Position numbers and translations under genes: made by a program | Part shown: one piece after another, positions 54,146 through 64,000 of the stretch | Position numbering within the stretch: position 1 is the first letter of the stretch | Layout: the number at the start of each line of letters is the position of its first letter | The notes under the pieces: model-generated | Database searches by the model: none | What the model saw: the letters and a program-made list of their open reading frames with translations, nothing else | Told to the model about the DNA's origin: nothing | DNA from: Microplitis mediator | Lineage: Eukaryota; Arthropoda; Insecta; Hymenoptera; Braconidae | Length of the DNA: 64,000 nucleotides | Assembly (NCBI RefSeq): GCF_029852145.1 | Contig: NC_079974.1 | Span: forward strand, 434,001-498,000 | Direction: 5' to 3'

Positions 54146-54620
54146 GGCGAATACTCATCTATACTCAAAATTTCTTTACTCAAGCACAAAGACGACATCT
54201 ATACTCAGTGACGACTATATTTAATGACAACTGTACTCCACTAAATTTTTGTAAACATCTCATCTATATTATGTTTACTCAAAGTCCTCTATATTCAAAG
54301 ACATCTTTACTCAATATCCACAGATTGAAAAGATTGTCAATAATGAAGTAATTCATAGATAAGACTATTCGGAAAGTCAATAACAAAGAAAATCAAAAAA
54401 GTATTTAAATATTAAATAAAGAAAAATTAATTTTTAAAATAAAAGTAAAATGTTTTTATCATTTTTACTTTGAAAACGATATAAAAAAAAAATTTAACAA
54501 GAGCGTTTTTGTTAAGCTTTTGATTTAATTATAATTAATTAGTTATTTATAATTTCTCATGATGTATTGGTCTGAAATAAATGAAAAAAAAAAATTATTA
54601 AAAGAAAAAACTATTTCAAA
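54146..54620 (+). mobile_element. Third, solitary arm of the fold-back element
   Basis: Starts GGCGAATACTCATCTATACT and follows 52070-52550 in the same orientation for ~475 bases, i.e. the arm plus ~80 bases of adjacent interior, then stops at ATTTCAAAAATACATGTAAC. Only 59 bases separate it from the intact copy. It is a truncated second insertion or a rearrangement product. Confidence 0.8.
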
Positions 54621-54900
54621 AATACATGTAACCTGAAACCATTTGGTCTGGGCGATACTTGCTCATGTAACCTGGAACCATTTATGAGACTTATAAGTCT
54701 CAGGTTATAAATTAATTTGGTTTAGTATTTATTTTTAATTTTAACAATTATTGTTTTTTTCTTTTATGTATTAAATGTATAAGATGTACTAAGGATTGAT
54801 AAGAAAATACTTTGGAGATCAGTTTAGAATAATAGATTTTGAAAAGAGATTCAAAACTGACATGGTTATTGATAATTTTTATAATGGTACCAATTTTATA
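54621..54900. other. Spacer before the satellite array
   Basis: CATGTAACCTG(A/G)AACCATTT occurs twice (54626 and 54664), around GACTTATAAGTC, a 12-base palindrome. No gene. Confidence 0.5.
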
Positions 54901-57900
54901 GTGACTTCGCTATTTTATTCCAAAGAACTAAGATTTCAGAAATAATAGTAAAGTTGAAAGTCTCCCACATTTAAAATTGACTAAAGAATGCATTTCTGTG
55001 AGTCACCCCGTGAGAATCACCTACTTTATGGCATGAATATTATCTTAAACTCGACAACACATAAAACTCGAATTTCCATAGTGATTTCGCGATTTTATTC
55101 CAAAGTACCAAGATTTCAAAAATAATGGTAAAGTTGTAGGTCTCCCCCAATTGAAATTGACTAAAAAATACATTTCTGTGAGTCACCCCGTGAGAATCAC
55201 CTACTTTTTGGCATGAATATTATCTTAAACTCGACAACACATAAAACTCGAATTTCCATAGTGATTTCGCGATTTTACTCCAAAGTACCAAGATTTCAAA
55301 AATAATGGTAAAGTTGTAGGTCTCCCCCAATTGAAATTGACTAAAAAATACATTTCTGTGAGTCACCCCGTGAGAATCACCTACTTTTTGGCATGAATAT
55401 TATCTTAAACTCGACAACACATAAAACTCGAATTTCCATCGTGATTTCGCGATTTTATTCCAAAGTACCAAGATTTCAAAAATAATGGTAAAGTTGTAGG
55501 TCTCCCCCATTTGAAATTGACTAAAAAATACATTTCTGTGAGTCACCCCGTGAGAATCACCTACTCTTTGGCATGAATATTATCTTAAACTCGACAACAC
55601 ATAAAACTCGAATTTCCATAGTGATTTCGCGATTTTATTCCAAAGTACCAAGATTTCAAAAATAATGGTAAAGTTGTAGGTCTCCCCCAATTGAAATTGA
55701 CTAAAAAATACATTTCTGTGAGTCACCCCGTGAGAATCACCTACTTTTTGGCATGAATATTATCTTAAACTCGACAACACATAAAACTCGAATTTCCATC
55801 GTGATTTCGCGATTTTATTCCAAAGTACCAAGATTTCAAAAATAATGGTAAAGTTGTAGGTCTCCCCCATTTGAAATTGACTAAAAAATACATTTCTGTG
55901 AGTCACCCCGTGAGAATCACCTACTCTTTGGCATGAATATTATCTTAAACTCGACAACACATAAAACTCGAATTTCCATAGTGATGTCGCGATTTCATTC
56001 CAAAGTACCAAGATTTCAAAAATAATGGTAAAGTTCTAGGTCTCCCCCAATTGAAATTGACTAAAAAATACATTTCTGTGAGTCACCCCGTGAGAATCAC
56101 CTACTTTTTGGCATGAATATTATCTTAAACTCGACAACACATAAAACTCGAATTTCCATCGTGATTTCGCGATTTTATTCCAAAGTACCAAGATTTCAAA
56201 AATAATGGTAAAGTTGTAGGTCTCCCCCATTTGAAATTGACTAAAAAATACATTTCTGTGAGTCACCCCGTGAGAATCACCTACTTTGTGGCATGAATAT
56301 TATCTTAAACTCGACAACACATAAAACTCGAATTTCCATAGTGATTTCGCGATTTTATTCCAAAGCACCAAGATTTCAAAAATAATAGTAAAGTTGTAGG
56401 TCTCCCCCAATTGAAATTGACTAAAAAATACATTTCTGTGAGTCACCCCGTGAGAATCACCTACTCTTTGGCATGAATATTATCTTAAACTCGACAACAC
56501 ATAAAACTCGAATTTCCATAGTGATGTCGCGATTTCATTCCAAAGTACCAAGATTTCAAAAATAATGGTAAAGTTCTAGGTCTCCCCCAATTGAAATTGA
56601 CTAAAAAATACATTTCTGTGAGTCACCCCGTGAGAATCACCTACTTTTTGGCATGAATATTATCTTAAACTCGACAACACATAAAACTCGAATTTCCATC
56701 GTGATTTCGCGATTTTATTCCAAAGTACCAAGATTTCAAAAATAATGGTAAAGTTGTAGGTCTCCCCCATTTGAAATTGACTAAAAAATACATTTCTGTG
56801 AGTCACCCCGTGAGAATCACCTACTTTTTGGCATGAATATTATCTTAAACTCGACAACACATAAAACTCGAATTTCCATAGTGATTTCGCGATTTTATTC
56901 CAAAGTACCAAGATTTCAAAAATAATGGTAAAGTTGTAGGTCTCCCCCATTTGAAATTGACTAAAAAATACATTTCTGTGAGTCACCCCGTGAGAATCAC
57001 CTACTTTGTGGCATGAATATTATCTTAAACTCGACAACACATAAAACTCGAATTTCCATAGTGATTTCGCGATTTTATTCCAAAGCACCAAGATTTCAAA
57101 AATAATAGTAAAGTTGTAGGTCTCCCCCAATTGAAATTGACTAAAAAATACATTTCTGTGAGTCACCCCGTGAGAATCACCTACTTTTTGGCATGAATAT
57201 TATCTTAAACTCGACAACACATAAAACTCGAATTTCCATCGTGATTTCGCGATTTTATTCCAAAGTACCAAGATTTCAAAAATAATGGTAAAGTTGTAGG
57301 TCTCCCCCATTTGAAATTGACTAAAAAATACATTTCTGTGAGTCACCCCGTGAGAATCACCTACTTTGTGGCATGAATATTATCTTAAACTCGACAACAC
57401 ATAAAACTCGAATTTCCATAGTGATTTCGCGATTTTATTCCAAAGCACCAAGATTTCAAAAATAATAGTAAAGTTGTAGGTCTCCCCCATTTGAAATTGA
57501 CTAAAAAATACATTTCTGTGAGTCACCCCGTGAGAATCACCTACTTTTTGGCATGAATATTATCTTAAACTCGACAACACATAAAACTCGAATTTCCATA
57601 GTGATTTCGCGATTTTATTCCAAAGCACCAAGATTTCAAAAATAATAGTAAAGTTGTAGGTCTCCCCCAATTGAAATTGACTAAAAAATACATTTCTGTG
57701 AGTCACCCCGTGAGAATCACCTACTTTTTGGCATGAATATTATCTTAAACTCGACAACACATAAAACTCGAATTTCCATCGTGATTTCGCGATTTTATTC
57801 CAAAGTACCAAGATTTCAAAAATAATGGTAAAGTTGTAGGTCTCCCCCATTTGAAATTGACTAAAAAATACATTTCTGTGAGTCACCCCGTGAGAATCAC

Positions 57901-60900
57901 CTACTTTTTGGCATGAATATTATCTTAAACTCGACAACACATAAAACTCGAATTTCCATAGTGATTTCGCGATTTTATTCCAAAGTACCAAGATTTCAAA
58001 AATAATGGTAAAGTTGTAGGTCTCCCCCATTTGAAATTGACTAAAAAATACATTTCTGTGAGTCACCCCGTGAGAATCACCTACTTTGTGGCATGAATAT
58101 TATCTTAAACTCGACAACACATAAAACTCGAATTTCCATAGTGATTTCGCGATTTTATTCCAAAGCACCAAGATTTCAAAAATAATAGTAAAGTTGTAGG
58201 TCTCCCCCATTTGAAATTGACTAAAAAATACATTTCTGTGAGTCACCCCGTGAGAATCACCTACTCTTTGGCATGAATATTATCTTAAACTCGACAACAC
58301 ATAAAACTCGAATTTCCATAGTGATGTCGCGATTTCATTCCAAAGTACCAAGATTTCAAAAATAATGGTAAAGTTCTAGGTCTCCCCCAATTGAAATTGA
58401 CTAAAAAATACATTTCTGTGAGTCACCCCGTGAGAATCACCTACTTTTTGGCATGAATATTATCTTAAACTCGACAACACATAAAACTCGAATTTCCATC
58501 GTGATTTCGCGATTTTATTCCAAAGTACCAAGATTTCAAAAATAATGGTAAAGTTGTAGGTCTCCCCCAATCGAAATTGACTAAAAAATACATTTCTGTG
58601 AGTCACCCCGTGAGAATCACCTACTTTTTGGCATGAATATTATCTTAAACTCGACAACACATAAAACTCGAATTTCCATCGTGATTTCGCGATTTTATTC
58701 CAAAGTACCAAGATTTCAAAAATAATGGTAAAGTTGTAGGTCTCCCCCAATCGAAATTGACTAAAAAATACATTTCTGTGAGTCACCCCGTGAGAATCAC
58801 CTACTTTGTGGCATGAATATTATCTTAAACTCGACAACACATAAAACTCGAATTTCCATAGTGATTTCGCGATTTTATTCCAAAGCACCAAGATTTCAAA
58901 AATAATAGTAAAGTTGTAGGTCTCCCCCAATTGAAATTGACTAAAAAATACATTTCTGTGAGTCACCCCGTGAGAATCACCTACTTTTTGGCATGAATAT
59001 TATCTTAAACTCGACAACACATAAAACTCGAATTTCCATCGTGATTTCGCGATTTTATTCCAAAGTACCAAGATTTCAAAAATAATGGTAAAGTTGTAGG
59101 TCTCCCCCATTTGAAATTGACTAAAAAATACATTTCTGTGAGTCACCCCGTGAGAATCACCTACTTTTTGGCATGAATATTATCTTAAACTCGACAACAC
59201 ATAAAACTCGAATTTCCATAGTGATTTCGCGATTTTATTCCAAAGTACCAAGATTTCAAAAATAATGGTAAAGTTGTAGGTCTCCCCCATTTGAAATTGA
59301 CTAAAAAATACATTTCTGTGAGTCACCCCGTGAGAATCACCTACTTTGTGGCATGAATATTATCTTAAACTCGACAACACATAAAACTCGAATTTCCATA
59401 GTGATTTCGCGATTTTATTCCAAAGCACCAAGATTTCAAAAATAATAGTAAAGTTGTAGGTCTCCCCCAATTGAAATTGACTAAAAAATACATTTCTGTG
59501 AGTCACCCCGTGAGAATCACCTACTTTTTGGCATGAATATTATCTTAAACTCGACAACACATAAAACTCGAATTTCCATCGTGATTTCGCGATTTTATTC
59601 CAAAGTACCAAGATTTCAAAAATAATGGTAAAGTTGTAGGTCTCCCCCATTTGAAATTGACTAAAAAATACATTTCTGTGAGTCACCCCGTGAGAATCAC
59701 CTACTTTGTGGCATGAATATTATCTTAAACTCGACAACACATAAAACTCGAATTTCCATAGTGATTTCGCGATTTTATTCCAAAGCACCAAGATTTCAAA
59801 AATAATAGTAAAGTTGTAGGTCTCCCCCATTTGAAATTGACTAAAAAATACATTTCTGTGAGTCACCCCGTGAGAATCACCTACTTTTTGGCATGAATAT
59901 TATCTTAAACTCGACAACACATAAAACTCGAATTTCCATCGTGATTTCGCGATTTTATTCCAAAGTACCAAGATTTCAAAAATAATGGTAAAGTTGTAGG
60001 TCTCCCCCATTTGAAATTGACTAAAAAATACATTTCTGTGAGTCACCCCGTGAGAATCACCTACTTTGTGGCATGAATATTATCTTAAACTCGACAACAC
60101 ATAAAACTCGAATTTCCATAGTGATTTCGCGATTTTATTCCAAAGCACCAAGATTTCAAAAATAATAGTAAAGTTGTAGGTCTCCCCCATTTGAAATTGA
60201 CTAAAAAATACATTTCTGTGAGTCACCCCGTGAGAATCACCTACTTTTTGGCATGAATATTATCTTAAACTCGACAACACATAAAACTCGAATTTCCATC
60301 GTGATTTCGCGATTTTATTCCAAAGTACCAAGATTTCAAAAATAATGGTAAAGTTGTAGGTCTCCCCCATTTGAAATTGACTAAAAAATACATTTCTGTG
60401 AGTCACCCCGTGAGAATCACCTACTTTGTGGCATGAATATTATCTTAAACTCGACAACACATAAAACTCGAATTTCCATAGTGATTTCGCGATTTTATTC
60501 CAAAGCACCAAGATTTCAAAAATAATAGTAAAGTTGTAGGTCTCCCCCAATTGAAATTGACTAAAAAATACATTTCTGTGAGTCACCCCGTGAGAATCAC
60601 CTACTTTTTGGCATGAATATTATCTTAAACTCGACAACACATAAAACTCGAATTTCCATAGTGATTTCGCGATTTTTTTCCAAAGTACCAAGATTTCAAA
60701 AATAATGGTAAAGTTGTAGGTCTCCCCCATTTGAAATTGACTAAAAAATACATTTCTGTGAGTCACCCCGTGAGAATCACCTACTTTGTGGCATGAATAT
60801 TATCTTAAACTCGACAACACATAAAACTCGAATTTCCATAGTGATTTCGCGATTTTATTCCAAAGTACCAAGATTTCAAAAATAATGGTAAAGTTGTAGG

Positions 60901-63900
60901 TCTCCCCCATTTGAAATTGACTAAAAAATACATTTCTGTGAGTCACCCCGTGAGAATCACCTACTTTGTGGCATGAATATTATCTTAAACTCGACAACAC
61001 ATAAAACTCGAATTTCCATAGTGATTTCGCGATTTTATTCCAAAGTACCAAGATTTCAAAAATAATGGTAAAGTTGTAGGTCTCCCCCATTTGAAATTGA
61101 CTAAAAAATACATTTCTGTGAGTCACCCCGTGAGAATCACCTACTTTTTGGCATGAATATTATCTTAAACTCGACAACACATAAAACTCGAATTTCCATA
61201 GTGATTTCGCGATTTTTTTCCAAAGTACCAAGATTTCAAAAATAATGGTAAAGTTGTAGGTCTCCCCCAATTGAAATTGACTAAAAAATACATTTCTGTG
61301 AGTCACCCCGTGAGAATCACCTACTTTTTGGCATGAATATTATCTTAAACTCGACAACACATAAAACTCGAATTTCCATAGTGATTTCGCGATTTTTTTC
61401 CAAAGTACCAAGATTTCAAAAATAATGGTAAAGTTGTAGGTCTCCCCCATTTGAAATTGACTAAAAAATACATTTCTGTGAGTCACCCCGTGAGAATCAC
61501 CTACTTTGTGGCATGAATATTATCTTAAACTCGACAACACATAAAACTCGAATTTCCATAGTGATTTCGCGATTTTATTCCAAAGTACCAAGATTTCAAA
61601 AATAATGGTAAAGTTGTAGGTCTCCCCCATTTGAAATTGACTAAAAAATACATTTCTGTGAGTCACCCCGTGAGAATCACCTACTTTGTGGCATGAATAT
61701 TATCTTAAACTCGACAACACATAAAACTCGAATTTCCATAGTGATTTCGCGATTTTATTCCAAAGTACCAAGATTTCAAAAATAATGGTAAAGTTGTAGG
61801 TCTCCCCCATTTGAAATTGACTAAAAAATACATTTCTGTGAGTCACCCCGTGAGAATCACCTACTTTGTGGCATGAATATTATCTTAAACTCGACAACAC
61901 ATAAAACTCGAATTTCCATAGTGATTTCGCGATTTTATTCCAAAGTACCAAGATTTCAAAAATAATGGTAAAGTTGTAGGTCTCCCCCAATCGAAATTGA
62001 CTAAAAAATACATTTCTGTGAGTCACCCCGTGAGAATCACCTACTTTGTGGCATGAATATTATCTTAAACTCGACAACACATAAAACTCGAATTTCCATA
62101 GTGATTTCGCGATTTTATTCCAAAGTACCAAGATTTCAAAAATAATGGTAAAGTTGTAGGTCTCCCCCATTTGAAATTGACTAAAAAATACATTTCTGTG
62201 AGTCACCCCGTGAGAATCACCTACTTTGTGGCATGAATATTATCTTAAACTCGACAACACATAAAACTCGAATTTCCATAGTGATTTCGCGATTTTATTC
62301 CAAAGCACCAAGATTTCAAAAATAATAGTAAAGTTGTAGGTCTCCCCCAATTGAAATTGACTAAAAAATACATTTCTGTGAGTCACCCCGTGAGAATCAC
62401 CTACTTTTTGGCATGAATATTATCTTAAACTCGACAACACATAAAACTCGAATTTCCATCGTGATTTCGCGATTTTATTCCAAAGTACCAAGATTTCAAA
62501 AATAATGGTAAAGTTGTAGGTCTCCCCCAATCGAAATTGACTAAAAAATACATTTCTGTGAGTCACCCCGTGAGAATCACCTACTTTTTGGCATGAATAT
62601 TATCTTAAACTCGACAACACATAAAACTCGAATTTCCATCGTGATTTCGCGATTTTATTCCAAAGTACCAAGATTTCAAAAATAATGGTAAAGTTGTAGG
62701 TCTCCCCCATTTGAAATTGACTAAAAAATACATTTCTGTGAGTCACCCCGTGAGAATCACCTACTTTTTGGCATGAATATTATCTTAAACTCGACAACAC
62801 ATAAAACTCGAATTTCCATAGTGATTTCGCGATTTTATTCCAAAGTACCAAGATTTCAAAAATAATGGTAAAGTTGTAGGTCTCCCCCAATCGAAATTGA
62901 CTAAAAAATACATTTCTGTGAGTCACCCCGTGAGAATCACCTACTTTTTGGCATGAATATTATCTTAAACTCGACAACACATAAAACTCGAATTTCCATC
63001 GTGATTTCGCGATTTTATTCCAAAGTACCAAGATTTCAAAAATAATGGTAAAGTTGTAGGTCTCCCCCAATCGAAATTGACTAAAAAATACATTTCTGTG
63101 AGTCACCCCGTGAGAATCACCTACTTTTTGGCATGAATATTATCTTAAACTCGACAACACATAAAACTCGAATTTCCATCGTGATTTCGCGATTTTATTC
63201 CAAAGTACCAAGATTTCAAAAATAATGGTAAAGTTGTAGGTCTCCCCCATTTGAAATTGACTAAAAAATACATTTCTGTGAGTCACCCCGTGAGAATCAC
63301 CTACTTTTTGGCATGAATATTATCTTAAACTCGACAACACATAAAACTCGAATTTCCATAGTGATTTCGCGATTTTATTCCAAAGTACCAAGATTTCAAA
63401 AATAATGGTAAAGTTGTAGGTCTCCCCCAATCGAAATTGACTAAAAAATACATTTCTGTGAGTCACCCCGTGAGAATCACCTACTTTTTGGCATGAATAT
63501 TATCTTAAACTCGACAACACATAAAACTCGAATTTCCATAGTGATTTCGCGATTTTATTCCAAAGTACCAAGATTTCAAAAATAATGGTAAAGTTGTAGG
63601 TCTCCCCCATTTGAAATTGACTAAAAAATACATTTCTGTGAGTCACCCCGTGAGAATCACCTACTTTTTGGCATGAATATTATCTTAAACTCGACAACAC
63701 ATAAAACTCGAATTTCCATAGTGATTTCGCGATTTTATTCCAAAGTACCAAGATTTCAAAAATAATGGTAAAGATGTAGGTCTCCCCCAATCGAAATTGA
63801 CTAAAAAATACATTTCTGTGAGTCACCCCGTGAGAATCACCTACTTTTTGGCATGAATATTATCTTAAACTCGACAACACATAAAACTCGAATTTCCATC

Positions 63901-64000
63901 GTGATTTCGCGATTTTATTCCAAAGTACCAAGATTTCAAAAATAATGGTAAAGTTGTAGGTCTCCCCCATTTGAAATTGACTAAAAAATACATTTCTGTG
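54901..64000. repeat. 180-bp satellite array (~50.5 monomers, continues beyond the window)
   Basis: Each monomer runs GTGATTTCGCGATTTTATTC ... CTCGAATTTCCAT(A/C). The period is exactly 180 with no insertion or deletion from 55081 to the end. The first monomer (54901-55080) is clearly diverged, as expected at an array edge; the rest differ at only a handful of recurrent sites. Linked variants show homogenisation by blocks larger than one monomer. Every monomer contains TGAGTCA and TTCGCGA. Monomer length and homogeneity fit a centromeric or heterochromatic satellite, but location cannot be told from sequence. Confidence 0.97.

Noticed and set aside
53905..54351. Two frames starting with the same Met-Ser-Ser-Leu-Cys-Leu sequence on opposite strands
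   Set aside because: Explained by the inverted and direct arms of the fold-back element; the frames run through both arms and flanks.
54901..64000. CRISPR-like or coding repeat array
   Set aside because: The full 180-bp unit repeats without unique spacers, and no frame runs through it; this is a eukaryotic satellite.

Overview
The window looks like AT-rich nuclear DNA from an insect, most likely a hymenopteran and probably a parasitoid wasp. Three things support this: a split exex/Mnx-type homeobox gene, a R4/Dong-type non-LTR retrotransposon sitting in a (TAA)n microsatellite, and an intronless ankyrin protein with a PRANC/F-box-like C-terminus, a type known from parasitoid wasps. The species cannot be fixed from sequence alone. 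Coding density is very low: only three coding units are convincing.

Layout. 1-18 kb: a mosaic of non-autonomous inverted-repeat elements (MITEs), tRNA-derived SINEs, a 5S rRNA-like fragment, one transposon-like ORF fragment and two possible minus-strand leader exons. 18.0-27.4 kb: two plus-strand exons of the exex/Mnx homeobox gene, separated by an 8.8 kb intron at homeodomain position 44/45. The intron holds several MITEs, a SINE fragment and an apparently intact 3.7 kb Dong-like retrotransposon. The first ~106 bases of that element can be folded on paper into the nested double pseudoknot of an HDV-like self-cleaving ribozyme. 27.4-47.4 kb: no convincing gene; nested MITEs, including five members of one CACGGAAAG...CTTTCCGTG family built from ATGGGAAnnnTTCCCAT palindromes, plus elements with long inverted repeats. 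47.4-50.1 kb: the minus-strand ankyrin/PRANC gene. 50.2-54.9 kb: a MITE upstream of that gene, a possible small secreted-protein exon and a 2 kb fold-back element with ~395-bp arms plus an extra arm. 54.9 kb to the end: about 50.5 copies of a 180-bp satellite in perfect register.

How the parts relate: exex encodes a nuclear transcription factor known in flies and vertebrates for motor-neuron fate. The ankyrin/PRANC protein is probably a protein-interaction or ubiquitin-ligase adaptor type. The rest is selfish DNA. Much of it shares one design: short conserved termini (TA-flanked CACGG, TA-flanked GGGGAG, or CCCG-type) around an interior made of a short, endlessly repeated palindromic motif. 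Nested insertions with recognisable empty-site paralogues give their relative ages.
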